Source: Candidatus Kuenenia stuttgartensis (GTDB lineage: Bacteria; Planctomycetota; Planctomycetia; Planctomycetales; Planctomycetaceae). From it: a stretch of DNA of 64,000 nt. Location of the stretch: NCBI GenBank assembly GCA_945861465.1, contig CAMAVB010000001.1, positions 1 through 64,000 on the forward strand. The letters are read 5' to 3'. The notes beneath the pieces are model-generated. The model did not search any database. It was not told the DNA's origin and was given only the letters and a program-made list of their open reading frames with translations. Below are positions 36,196-44,186 of the stretch, piece by piece. The position numbers were made by a program, and so were the translations under genes. Within the stretch, counting starts at the first letter, position 1, and every line of letters begins with the position of its first letter.

Positions 36196-37368
36196 TTAAT
36201 AGCCGGTCGTCATTATGTCCAGAATCTTTGCCAGCAGGTCTTCTTCCTTGATCTCCCCTGTGTGGCGGAACACAATTTTTCCGCCAGGGGCGATGAGCAC
36301 CGAGTGCGGCTGCGGACCTTCCCAGTCGGGATCGAGGGCCTGCATCAGCGAGTCCATACTGGGTTCGGTGTAGAGATAGTTGTTTGACTTACGCCCCTCT
36401 TTTTCCAGTGATGGCTTCAATTTCGCGGGGAGTGCGGCACGCTGTTTGTCAAGAAATGCGGAGACTCGCACGCGGTCGTCGGGGAGATCGGTGCTGAGTG
36501 TGATGAGTTCAAAATCTCGCAGGCCCATGCGGCGGGAGATGCGGACCAGTGCGGGAAACTCCACGATGCATGGGGCGCAACTGGTGGACCAGACGTTGAT
36601 CAATCGATACTTGCTGGTATCGTTCTTCACCATTGCGGCGACTCCTTCCGAGGTGATATCATCGAGCGTGACTTTCGCCTGTTCCCAATTCTCGTTGTCC
36701 TTCATGACGTCGGGGATTTTTTCCCGCCACTTGGTCGAACAGCCGAACGGTTTCGTTTCTGCCACGGCCACAGGCTTGCCTTCCAGCAGAGCCAGAATGG
36801 CGTCTCTCGCATCATGTCGTATGACAGTCGAGGCATCCGGAAATCGCGAGTCATCCAGCCAGCCCTGATATTGCAATTTGCGGGCTTGATCGAACACGAA
36901 AACGTGTGGTGTCGCGAGACAACCGTACGACTTCGCAACGGTCTGCGTCGCTCCGTCGTAGAGGTACGGAAATGTGAAGCCTTCGTCTTTGGCATACAAC
37001 TTCATGTGTTCGAAACTGTCGTCGTATTTTGAATAGCCCAGTTCGTCGGGCCGAAGTCCGTCGCCGGAATTCGGATTGATCGCCACGATCGCGACACTCT
37101 TTCCTGCCAGGTCGTTCAGCAGTGTGAGCAAGCGAGGATCCTGGGCATGACACACAGGGCAATGGTTCGATGTAAAATAGACAATCAGTACTTTTGTGTC
37201 TTTAAAATCAGACAAGCTCCAGTTGCGATCATCAATGCCCGGCAATTTGAAGTCGGGTGCTCGATCGCCGATCGCCAGCTTCTGAAATCCGGGCGGATTG
37301 TCCGCCGCGAATCCATGTGGCAGGAATGACAGCAGGCAGACCAACAGACTCAAAATCGTCTTCATCAT
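36196..37368 (-). CDS. Secreted protein with two thioredoxin-like domains
   Basis: 390 residues. The signal peptide (ILSLLVCLLSFLPHGFAA) is followed by an AhpC/TSA-type redoxin domain (about 30-185) with FTSNHCPVC and later TPHVFVFD. A second TlpA/ResA-like domain has VWSTSCAPC (about 265). Both keep CxxC, and both have the Pro before a late strand (TPHVFV, QPHSVLI). Two thioredoxin folds in one exported chain suggest periplasmic thiol-disulfide exchange, with the redox partner unknown. An AGGGATC sequence lies before the ATG. The gene cassette with DUF5071 begins right after its stop. About 600 bp upstream lies a small secreted protein gene in the same direction, separated by a terminator-like hairpin. 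Confidence 0.85.
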   Translation of the reverse strand: MMKTILSLLVCLLSFLPHGFAADNPPGFQKLAIGDRAPDFKLPGIDDRNWSLSDFKDTKVLIVYFTSNHCPVCHAQDPRLLTLLNDLAGKSVAIVAINPNSGDGLRPDELGYSKYDDSFEHMKLYAKDEGFTFPYLYDGATQTVAKSYGCLATPHVFVFDQARKLQYQGWLDDSRFPDASTVIRHDARDAILALLEGKPVAVAETKPFGCSTKWREKIPDVMKDNENWEQAKVTLDDITSEGVAAMVKNDTSKYRLINVWSTSCAPCIVEFPALVRISRRMGLRDFELITLSTDLPDDRVRVSAFLDKQRAALPAKLKPSLEKEGRKSNNYLYTEPSMDSLMQALDPDWEGPQPHSVLIAPGGKIVFRHTGEIKEEDLLAKILDIMTTGY

Positions 37369-37509
37369 GGGATCCCTGAGAAACGGCTACCGGTCGTGTG
37401 GCGATTCGTTTGGAGCGCAAGACTCCATGGACGACCAGCGCCATAGTGAAGCGAAGCTCAGGAGAAATTGGAAGCGACCGTGGATTTTTGCCAACGACTG
37501 GCCAGTTTG

Positions 37510-37620
37510 TGAACCTGCGCCGTTCGTAGGGTGGGACAAGCGACAGCGCTGGCCCACCATCCATTCGATTTGGTGGGCCGGCGCTCCGTTGGTCCCACCC
37601 TACAAATTCGCAAGTTGGCC
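37510..37620. repeat. GTAGGGTGGGACAAGCG element, full copy
   Basis: GTAGGGTGGGACAAGCG...GGCCCACCAT faces GGTGGGCCGGCGCTCC...GGTCCCACCCTAC. Outer flanks GGCCAGTTTGTGAA and TTCGCAAGTTGGCC are also inverted. Relatives: 41851-41948 (full), 17152-17200 and 2555-2605 (halves). Confidence 0.85.
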
Positions 37621-37695
37621 GACCGTGGGATTTTGCCTTACTGCATCGAGGCTTGGCGATAGAGGAGAACCTGCCTTCGCGATTCCGCTGGCACG

Positions 37696-37735
37696 TAAAA
37701 AAACGCGGCACCCTCATTTCGAGTTTGCCGCGTTT
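37696..37735 (-). terminator. Terminator-like hairpin after the small secreted protein gene
   Basis: On the minus strand AAACGCGGCA and TGCCGCGTTT pair around a 14-base loop, followed by further T. It lies about 250 bp after the stop of the 84-residue protein gene, so its transcript may be rather long. Confidence 0.55.
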
Positions 37736-37984
37736 ATGTCGATCCGGGTATCAGACGCTGGTTTCGGGCGGGATTCGCAATTTTGTCTTGAATCCTTGCC
37801 CGCAGAATCAAACGGCCTTTCAGAGTTCAGATTGAAATGTTTGATTCAACATTTCACACTGGCTGAGGAAACTACCGGGAACGAACGCCATACTACAAAA
37901 CGAAAGCTCGCTTTGCTACTAAATTCTGCAGCTTTTTAAGAACAGGCATTTGACCGGAAAACACGGCACATTACCCGTAATCTG

Positions 37985-38239
37985 TTAACGGACCAGACCG
38001 CGCAACCACGCATTCTTGCGGCGTTCCATTTCCATCAGTCGATTAAAGAAGCCGCCAGCTCGGCCACGCTGTACGACTGAGAACTCATCCGCCTGCTTCG
38101 ACGACTTGCGAATTTCCAGCGACTGTAATGACTGAGTCAGGTTACCGGAAGTGATCTGTGATGGAGCAGATTCAAAGCCCATCGCCGATGACGTCAGCCC
38201 AACCATCGCCACGGCTGAAAGTGCAACAAGCAAACGCAT
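37985..38239 (-). CDS. Very small secreted protein with ERRKNAWL tail
   Basis: 84 residues with a signal peptide (LLVALSAVAMVGLTSSAMG). The mature part of about 60 residues is polar, then ends FSVVQRGRAGGFFNRLMEME and RRKNAWLRGLVR. A Gly-Phe-Phe-x-Arg-Leu-Met-Glu, then Glu-Arg-Arg-Lys-Asn-Ala-Trp-Leu type tail occurs, as far as I recall, in other very small planctomycete exported proteins. No function is known. AAAGG eight bases before the ATG supports the start. It stands alone, convergent with nothing and divergent from the MFS gene 543 bp away. Confidence 0.75.
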   Translation of the reverse strand: MRLLVALSAVAMVGLTSSAMGFESAPSQITSGNLTQSLQSLEIRKSSKQADEFSVVQRGRAGGFFNRLMEMERRKNAWLRGLVR

Positions 38240-38782
38240 AGATGAAACCTTTCGCGAAAATTAGTGGAGTAGCTGGAATTCTCGTGCGACTCCAGGTACC
38301 GAAACTCTAAAAGAATACTCGGCATTGAGCTCTCAAAGAATTTTTTGCAGCCACAGCTTTCAACTCACTCAACGCGATTTCTCGCCGAATTTGCCGACGA
38401 TTCCGCGTTGTGCCGCAGGACCGTTGAATTGTTGATCTTCAGCAGAGTCGATGATAGTTCGCACTGTGTTCCCAGGCGTCAAAGTCCGCAGCTCGCATTG
38501 AGACGCAGGTCCTGGCGGGCGGCAACGAATTCGGCGGACGACCTTTTGTCGGCAGGGATCTGCAACCGACTGATCTGGACGCGGAGGACTCCACTCGACG
38601 AATCGCGAGCCGATTCGTGCTTTGTTCATGGAAACCGTTCAATTGCCCGATTAGACTACGCCTCGTGTCAGGGTAAAGGTTGGCCCACGCCTAACTGCAA
38701 ACGGTGCCGATTCCGGACTCTGTTCAATGGTCTATGTCGCATTCCCATCCGTCGAGCGAGACTTGTCTAGGAGAATTTCTGA
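38240..38782. other. Divergent upstream region, no recognised feature
   Basis: 543 bp between the small secreted protein gene and the MFS gene. A 141-codon frame (38345-38770) crosses it, but its Arg/Cys-rich product resembles nothing. AGGAG lies ahead of the MFS start. No repeat family found here, which is unusual for this window. Confidence 0.5.
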
Positions 38783-40354
38783 ATGAGTTCAGGTGATACT
38801 CAAAATACTGCTCCAAACGCCCAGCGTTTGTTGCTGGCTGGTTTTATGGCCATTCTGGCCGCAGGCGTCGGCTATTCTGTGCGAGGTGGAATCCTCGGAC
38901 AGTGGGCCAATCAGTTTGGCTTTACAATGACGGAGCTGGGTGCGATCACAGGAGGGGGGCTGACGGGCTTCGGCATTGTCATTATCCTGAGTTCGCTGAT
39001 TGCGGACAAGGTTGGCTATGGCAAACTGATGATCCTCGCCTTTCTGCTGCACCTCGTTTCCGCCGGGCTCACTCTGGGTACTCCGATGGCATTTGCTTCC
39101 GGCGGCAAAGCGGCAGCATTTACATGTCTGTTTTGGGGAATGTTTATATTCGCGGTTGGCAACGGTCTTTGTGAGGCAGTTGTCAATCCGCTGACCGCAG
39201 CATTATTCCCGAAAAACAAGACGCACTATCTGAATATTCTCCATGCCGGATGGCCTGCCGGGCTGGTCCTGGGAAGCGTGGCATCGGCACTGATGGCAGC
39301 CACGACAGATGATGCAGGGAATGTCGTCACTGCTGCTGTCGACTGGAAGATTCAGATGTCGCTGTTTCTGATTCCGGTCATTGCTTACGGTGTGATGCTC
39401 TTTGGACAAAAGTTTCCAAAGTCGGAAGCAGCGGACGCTGGCGTGTCCACGGGAAGCATGGTTGCTACTGTATTCGCACCATTGATGCTGTGCCTGCTCG
39501 CGATTCATGCGATGGTGGGTTATGTCGAACTGGGAACCGATTCGTGGATCTCCAAGATTACAGGCGCAATCATGGGGAGTCCGACAAAGGGACTTATTCT
39601 GTTTTCCTACACATCAATGCTGATGTTTGCACTTCGCTTTTTTGCCGGCCCGATTGTCCATCGAATTTCTCCACTTGGTCTCTTGTTCTGTAGTGCGGTT
39701 CTGGGTGCAATCGGCCTGACATTGCTTGGAGGCGCAACGACAGTCGCAACCTGCGTCATTGCCGCGACAGTGTATGCACTTGGAAAAACATTCCTCTGGC
39801 CGACAATGCTGGCGGTTGTTTCAGAACAGTTTCCGAAGGGAGGCGCGATTGCAATCGGAATGCTGGGGGGTGCCGGAATGCTCTCGGCTGGATTACTCGG
39901 CGGTCCAGCAATCGGTTTCAAGCAGGACTACAATGCCTCGGCGAACCTCAAGGAGAAATCCCCTGCCGCATATGAGCGATATAACGCCGGCAAGGAAGAG
40001 AGCTTTCTGGGCTTCAAGACAGTCGGCCTCGACGGAGCCAAAGTTGGTGCCCTCGAAGACAAAGGTAAGGAACTTGCCCGCGTCGGGAAGCTCCTGGCCG
40101 CTTCTGGCCAGAAGGATGAAAACTACGAGTTACAGGCAGCCTGGTGGGAGTCTGCGAAGGCCTTCGAAAGTGAAGATGCCCAACCGGTAAAAGACGCCGG
40201 GATCTATGGTGGTAAACAGGCTCTGAGGCTGACAGCGTACGTGCCAGCCACGATGGCCGTGTGTTATCTCCTGATGATGATGTATTTCAAGGCAACGGGT
40301 GGCTACAAAGTAGTTCACGTTTCCGATGAGGAGCCTGAGGCTACGTCTCCATAG
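38783..40354 (+). CDS. Major facilitator superfamily transporter
   Basis: 523 residues with about 12 hydrophobic segments, typical of MFS carriers. N-terminal half: AGFMAILAAGVGYSVRGGIL, GLTGFGIVIILSSLIADKVG (a motif A-like loop ADKVGYGK), CLFWGMFIFAVGNGLCEAVV, then NPLTAALFPKNKTHYLNILH and GWPAGLVLGS, which recalls the FucP-like sugar:proton group. Between the penultimate and last helices lies a long hydrophilic insert (about residues 385-480) rich in Ala, Lys and Glu (ASANLKEKSPAAYERY, EDKGKELARVGKLLAASGQK). It is an unusual place for a loop of 90 residues. Substrate unknown. AGGAG is eight bases before the ATG, and a strong palindrome follows the stop. Confidence 0.88.
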   Translation: MSSGDTQNTAPNAQRLLLAGFMAILAAGVGYSVRGGILGQWANQFGFTMTELGAITGGGLTGFGIVIILSSLIADKVGYGKLMILAFLLHLVSAGLTLGTPMAFASGGKAAAFTCLFWGMFIFAVGNGLCEAVVNPLTAALFPKNKTHYLNILHAGWPAGLVLGSVASALMAATTDDAGNVVTAAVDWKIQMSLFLIPVIAYGVMLFGQKFPKSEAADAGVSTGSMVATVFAPLMLCLLAIHAMVGYVELGTDSWISKITGAIMGSPTKGLILFSYTSMLMFALRFFAGPIVHRISPLGLLFCSAVLGAIGLTLLGGATTVATCVIAATVYALGKTFLWPTMLAVVSEQFPKGGAIAIGMLGGAGMLSAGLLGGPAIGFKQDYNASANLKEKSPAAYERYNAGKEESFLGFKTVGLDGAKVGALEDKGKELARVGKLLAASGQKDENYELQAAWWESAKAFESEDAQPVKDAGIYGGKQALRLTAYVPATMAVCYLLMMMYFKATGGYKVVHVSDEEPEATSP

Positions 40355-40389
40355 TAAGTGTTGGCTGCGATAAATTGATTTCGTCATTC

Positions 40390-40416
40390 GAGGCCGGTCA
40401 GAATCTGACCGGCCTC
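40390..40416 (+). terminator. GAGGCCGGTCAGA palindrome after the MFS gene
   Basis: GAGGCCGGTCAGA is repeated exactly inverted one base later. The T tract after it is weak (GTCTGTT), so it might also act bidirectionally between convergent genes. Confidence 0.6.
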
Positions 40417-40577
40417 GTCTGTTGGAGGACAGGCGTCAGCCAGTCGCTTTCGCACTAGTGAAAGTTCAATTCTTGTTGTGCCGCGAAGATTTTCCGGCGG
40501 CGGTTTGTTGAGGTTGTTCTCGTGCATAAACTCTCGCCCTCACCGGGGTTCGGCCTCGGTGACCGGCAAATCGCAAA

Positions 40578-40770
40578 GTAGCCGTCACGCTCCGCCGTGA
40601 CGAGCCTGGAACAGGGCCACATTGATGAAGACCCCGCGGCGATTGATCTTCAACCCTTTGCGAATCGTCTGATCAAGGAGCCTTGTTTCAGTTAATGATT
40701 GTCGTTTGATAAATGCTCATCACGGCGGAGCGTGATGGCTACTTTGGGTTGCGGGCGAAGCCCGCCCCGA
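40578..40770. repeat. GTAGCCGTCACGCTCCG element with inverted ends and GCGGGC tail
   Basis: The left end GTAGCCGTCACGCTCCGCCG plus TGACGAG (40578-40604) is matched inverted at 40715-40742, where both arms have changed together (ATCACG/CGTGAT). CTTTGGGTTGCGGGCGAAGC plus CCGC (40742-40768) follows. A related hairpin is at 48321-48347. Confidence 0.85.
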
Positions 40771-40789
40771 GTTCTATGCAAACAGCGGG

Positions 40790-41815
40790 CTAAGGCATGA
40801 GCTGCAGTTGGAGCAAATTGCCGCGTAATTCAGCGCGGATGTTGCCGGGGAGATCGATCGATGATGGCGGCGGATCGAATAACATCGCGGCCAGGCGGTT
40901 CCAGTGATCACGACTCATGTCGCGGCGGCCCCAGTTTTGCTGAATCCACAACACCGTGAGCGCATGGCGGACGACAGGTTCCGGATGTTGAGTCAACCTG
41001 CGCACGTCCAGACGGCAATGTTCGGGTGTCCGTTCAAGGACGGCTTCGGCGAGCAGTGATTCTGACACGGCGTCGAGACTTTGCAGTAACTCCTGAGTCT
41101 GTTCAGCCAGCCGCACGATGGAATCCTGCACGCCTGGATTGAATTCGGTCGCCAGCAGCGGCAGCAGTTCGTGCCGGATGCGATTGCGGGTGTGTCTGAT
41201 GTCATCGTTGGTCGCATCCGACGCATACGCGATGCTGTGCAATTCAATATATTCCCGGATCGCGTCGTCACGAATTGTCAGCATGGGCCGAATGAGTTCG
41301 ACAGTGTCACTCAAACGCCGTCGTTCCGGAATGCCTCGCAGACCACGCAAACCAGTGCCGCGCAGAATATTGTGCAGCACCGTTTCTGCCTGATCGGCGG
41401 CATGATGACCCGTCGCAATCAAATGCATCCCATGCTCCCGGGCGGTGGTTTGCAGAAATTCATAGCGGGCGATCCGAGCCGCTTCTTCAAGACTTCCTCG
41501 CGAAGCACGTTCAAGCTGCCCAGCCGTACACTCCGCGATGACCGCCGCCACATCGAGCGACTGACAGACCGATCGGACAAGTTCTGCATCCTGCCGCCCC
41601 GCATCACCCCGCAGTCCGTGATCCAGATGCGCGACGACAATTTGCGGAATGTCCAAAACGCCGCGAATTCTGGTCATCCCGTGCAGCAACGCCATGCTGT
41701 CGCGGCCACCGGAAACCGCCAACAACACGCACTGCGCTGGCGAGTTGAGGCGTTTCAGATTCTGTTCGAGCTGACTTTCGAAACTCATACGATGTGCGGG
41801 TGCGGAGTGAGACAT
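40790..41815 (-). CDS. tilS: tRNA(Ile)-lysidine synthase
   Basis: 341 residues. TilS attaches lysine to C34 of the CAU-anticodon isoleucine tRNA in an ATP-dependent reaction, so that it reads AUA. The PP-loop motif VSGGRDSMALL (about 30) is followed by VAHLDHGLRG, SLEEAARIARYEFL, IATGHHAADQAETVLHNILR, GTGLRGLRGI, RPML and RNRIRHELLPLL, all in the family's order. The C-terminal substrate-binding part is short and ends with a beta-like stretch. The start was placed at MSHSAPAHRM; a longer reading (to 41908) is encoded by the palindrome at 41851-41948 and was dropped. An ATG at 41788 (MSFESQLEQ) is an alternative. Confidence 0.92.
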   Translation of the reverse strand: MSHSAPAHRMSFESQLEQNLKRLNSPAQCVLLAVSGGRDSMALLHGMTRIRGVLDIPQIVVAHLDHGLRGDAGRQDAELVRSVCQSLDVAAVIAECTAGQLERASRGSLEEAARIARYEFLQTTAREHGMHLIATGHHAADQAETVLHNILRGTGLRGLRGIPERRRLSDTVELIRPMLTIRDDAIREYIELHSIAYASDATNDDIRHTRNRIRHELLPLLATEFNPGVQDSIVRLAEQTQELLQSLDAVSESLLAEAVLERTPEHCRLDVRRLTQHPEPVVRHALTVLWIQQNWGRRDMSRDHWNRLAAMLFDPPPSSIDLPGNIRAELRGNLLQLQLMP

Positions 41816-41850
41816 GGATTGTTGATCGAATGAGAACTGTGACTTTGGAC

Positions 41851-41948
41851 GTAGGGTGGGACAAGCGGCTGCAAAGCCGCGCCGGCCCACCATTACACCC
41901 GCAAACATGGTGGGCCGGCGCTCGCGTTGCTCGCTGGTCCCACCCTAC
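41851..41948. repeat. GTAGGGTGGGACAAGCG element, second full copy
   Basis: CGTAGGGTGGGACAAGCGGC...GCCGGCCCACCAT faces ATGGTGGGCCGGC...GGTCCCACCCTACG. The inner loop includes GGCTGCAAAGCC, a palindrome absent from 37510-37620. Confidence 0.85.
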
Positions 41949-42035
41949 GAAACCTTGCTCATCATACAGAATGCTGGTGACTTTGGGACGGAACTCAGCC
42001 GTCAGCTTCAGAATACGGACAGTCGCGGTTTTCAG

Positions 42036-42190
42036 GTAGGTCCTGCTTGCCGAGCAGGACTTCGCGGCCTCGCCGCGACCAGCGACCACACGAGGTGGAA
42101 AGAACAGCAACACGTCGCCGGGGAGCGGATGTGCGTCCCAGGGCGGTTCGAGCTTTGCTCGAAAGTCCTGCCCGGCAGGCAGGACCTACG
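42036..42190. repeat. TAGGTCCTGC element, copy 1
   Basis: TAGGTCCTGCTTGCCGAGCA plus GGACTTCGCGGCCTCGCCGC, GACCAGCGACCA, then CGGTTCGAGCTTTGCTCGAA and GTCCTGCCCGGCAGGCAGGA plus CCTA. The ends are inverted and several smaller hairpins lie inside. Copy 2 is 48390-48540. Confidence 0.85.
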
Positions 42191-42327
42191 GGTTCGCCTT
42201 GCGGCGAAAGCTATTCCGGCGTCAAGTTCTGAAGTGCAGCACACTCGTTTTCAATCGTCGTGTCAAAACGATAAGCTCCCGTTGCTTGTGTCGAGGCGAT
42301 GCTAAATGCCGCATGTTAAGGATTTCC

Positions 42328-43989
42328 ATGACAAAGTCCGTGAAGAAGCGAAATCGAATTCTGATTCTGGGAGGTGGCTTCGCGGGCGTCTATACCGCGA
42401 TGTATCTCGACAAGCTGCTCCGTTCAGAACCTGATGTCGAGATCGCACTCGTCAGTCGAGAGAACTATTTCGTCTTTCAACCAATGCTCGCCGAAGTGAT
42501 CTCAGGGAACATCGGTCTGCTCGATACCGTCAGCCCGATTCATCGGCTCGTGCCACGTTGTCGCCTCTACATTCGTGAAATCGAATCGATCGATCTGCTG
42601 GAACGCACGGTCACTCTCGGCCCGGGATTCTGGCCACAATCTCTCGTGCTTGAGTTTGAACATCTGGTGCTGGCGCTGGGGACGGTCACGGATTTTCGAG
42701 GTATCACCGGACTTCACCAACATGCGTTGCCATTCAAAAATCTGGCAGATGCCGTCCGATTGCGAAATCACCTGATTCATGTTCTGAATGAAGCGGAGAT
42801 CGAACCTGACCCGGAACGTCGTCAACAACTGCTCACGTTTGTGGTGGCGGGGGGTGGCTTTTCAGGTGTTGAAGTTTGTGCGGAGTTGAACGACTTTGTG
42901 CGGCAAATGGCGAAGCAGTGTCGAGGTTTTTCACCCGCTGACATTCGCGTCGTGCTGGTGCATTCGGGCAAACAAATTCTTGAACGTGAAGTTGGCCCGA
43001 AACTCAGTGCCTATGCTCAGAAACTCCTGCAGCGGCGCGGTGTCGAACTGTGCCTCGAGAATCGACTGAAGACCGCGACTCCCGATGCGGCCATTCTGAG
43101 CAGCGGCGTTCGAATTCCAACCAAGACGCTCGTTTCGACTGTTCCCTCCTTCCCTAACCCGCTGATTGACACCCTTGATGTCAAGAAAGAGGGCGGACGC
43201 ATTGTGGTGGATGGTCATCTTGAGGTCATTGGGTCAGAAAACATCTGGGCTCTGGGTGACACAGCGCGCGTGCCGAACGCGGCTGATAACGAACATTGCC
43301 CTCCGACTGCTCAGCACGCGATCCGACAGGCAAAAACGCTGGCGCACAACATTGCGGCACGAATCCACGGCCGCGAGCCAATCGTGTTTCGCTTTCCAGG
43401 GCTCGGAAAGATGGGATCGCTCGGACATCACTCTGCGGTCGCCGAACTCTTTAACCGGATACATATTTCAGGTTTCCCGGCCTGGGTGTTATGGAGAACT
43501 GTGTACTGGTGGAAGCTCCCGGGTTTTGATCGTAAGTTGAAGGTGGGATTTTCCTGGCTGTTGGATTTTTTGATCCCACCGGAAACCGTGCAACTCAGAA
43601 TCGACGGCGGTTCTGCACTCGGGCAGCTGCACTTTGAACCCGGCGAGATCGTATTTCGCAAGGGCGACCGGGGCGACTCGCTCTACATTATCCTGTGTGG
43701 AGAAGCAGAAGTCATCCGGGAGTCTGAACCAACGGAGAACTCAACCTCCGCGGGTGAGAATGTGGTACGACTCGCGACACTCGTGGCCGGAGAGTATTTT
43801 GGCGAGATTGCTTTGCTCAAACAGAAGACGCGCAGTGCCACCGTCCGCTGCACCAAATCCCTTGATCTGCTGGCACTGCCGCAAGGACAGTTTCAAGCCT
43901 TGACGACCAATCTCCCGGAATTGAAGAACAGCTTCGAACTGGTCATGGATCGCCGCATGAAACGGGATGCAGACGCAAACCACGGCTAA
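42328..43989 (+). CDS. NDH-2-like FAD dehydrogenase with C-terminal cNMP-binding-like domain
   Basis: 553 residues. The first 400 match type II NADH:quinone oxidoreductases: FAD-binding ILGGGFAGVYTAMYLDKLL (about 10-28), YFVFQPMLAEVISG, LVLALGTVTDF, NADH-binding VAGGGFSGVEVCAELNDF (about 173), WALGDTARVP (about 307), then PTAQHAIRQA. A hydrophobic part follows (AWVLWRTVYWWKLPG) and should touch the membrane. The C-terminal 120 residues resemble a cyclic-nucleotide-binding domain: FEPGEIVFRKGDRGDSLYII, GEAEVI, LVAGEYFGEIALLKQKTRSA and TVRC. This includes the GEIALL and R-x-A type phosphate-binding signature. NADH oxidation under cyclic-nucleotide or similar control is inference. The start at ATG 42328 has AAGGA six bases before it; longer readings extend into the repeat. 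Confidence 0.88.
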   Translation: MTKSVKKRNRILILGGGFAGVYTAMYLDKLLRSEPDVEIALVSRENYFVFQPMLAEVISGNIGLLDTVSPIHRLVPRCRLYIREIESIDLLERTVTLGPGFWPQSLVLEFEHLVLALGTVTDFRGITGLHQHALPFKNLADAVRLRNHLIHVLNEAEIEPDPERRQQLLTFVVAGGGFSGVEVCAELNDFVRQMAKQCRGFSPADIRVVLVHSGKQILEREVGPKLSAYAQKLLQRRGVELCLENRLKTATPDAAILSSGVRIPTKTLVSTVPSFPNPLIDTLDVKKEGGRIVVDGHLEVIGSENIWALGDTARVPNAADNEHCPPTAQHAIRQAKTLAHNIAARIHGREPIVFRFPGLGKMGSLGHHSAVAELFNRIHISGFPAWVLWRTVYWWKLPGFDRKLKVGFSWLLDFLIPPETVQLRIDGGSALGQLHFEPGEIVFRKGDRGDSLYIILCGEAEVIRESEPTENSTSAGENVVRLATLVAGEYFGEIALLKQKTRSATVRCTKSLDLLALPQGQFQALTTNLPELKNSFELVMDRRMKRDADANHG

Positions 43990-44003
43990 TGCAGTTTCTG
44001 TTA

Positions 44004-44125
44004 GGCGAGCGGCAGGATAGAACTTACCATTCGCAATTTGTACGACGGACTTCCAGTCCGTCGAGTAGCACCATGCGACGGACTGGAAGTCCGTCGTACC
44101 GGTAAATTCACTTCTGCCGCTCGCC
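44004..44125. repeat. GGCGAGCGG-ended palindrome with ACGGACTTCCAGTCCGT interior
   Basis: The outer arms CTGTTAGGCGAGCGGCAG and CTGCCGCTCGCCTTACAG pair at 17 of 18 bases. Inside, GTACGACGGACTTCCAGTCC plus GTCG and the inverted copy at 44075-44099 form another palindrome. Same ends as 8768-8839, unrelated interior. Confidence 0.85.
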
Positions 44126-44186
44126 TTACAGGCTGAATCCCTGATTGACCCCCCTTTGCCAGAACTTTCATCACTGGAGACACAAC

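Larger units (their letters stand above)
37369..37984. other. Intergenic gap with palindrome and terminator-like hairpin
   Basis: Contains the full GTAGGGTGGGAC element (37510-37620) and a terminator-like hairpin (37696-37735). The stretches 37369-37500 and 37740-37984 show nothing recognisable. Confidence 0.6.
40355..40789. other. Intergenic gap with terminator and repeat
   Basis: Convergent gap between the MFS gene and tilS. Contains a perfect terminator-like palindrome (40390-40416) and a repeat with inverted ends (40578-40770). Confidence 0.65.
41816..42327. other. Divergent gap tilS/NDH-2-like gene with two repeats
   Basis: Contains a full GTAGGGTGGGACAAGCG element (41851-41948) and a TAGGTCCTGC element (42036-42190). 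The last 15 bp hold the ribosome site of the dehydrogenase gene. Confidence 0.7.

Noticed and set aside
38345-38770. 141-codon frame upstream of the MFS gene
   Set aside because: Arg/Cys/Ser-rich product without motifs; the region is better read as the upstream region of the transporter.
44000-44125. Second attC site (GTTAGGC at 44000)
   Set aside because: The other end reads GCCTTAC rather than a proper R box, there is no adjacent cassette gene, and the structure matches the GGCGAGCGG palindrome family.
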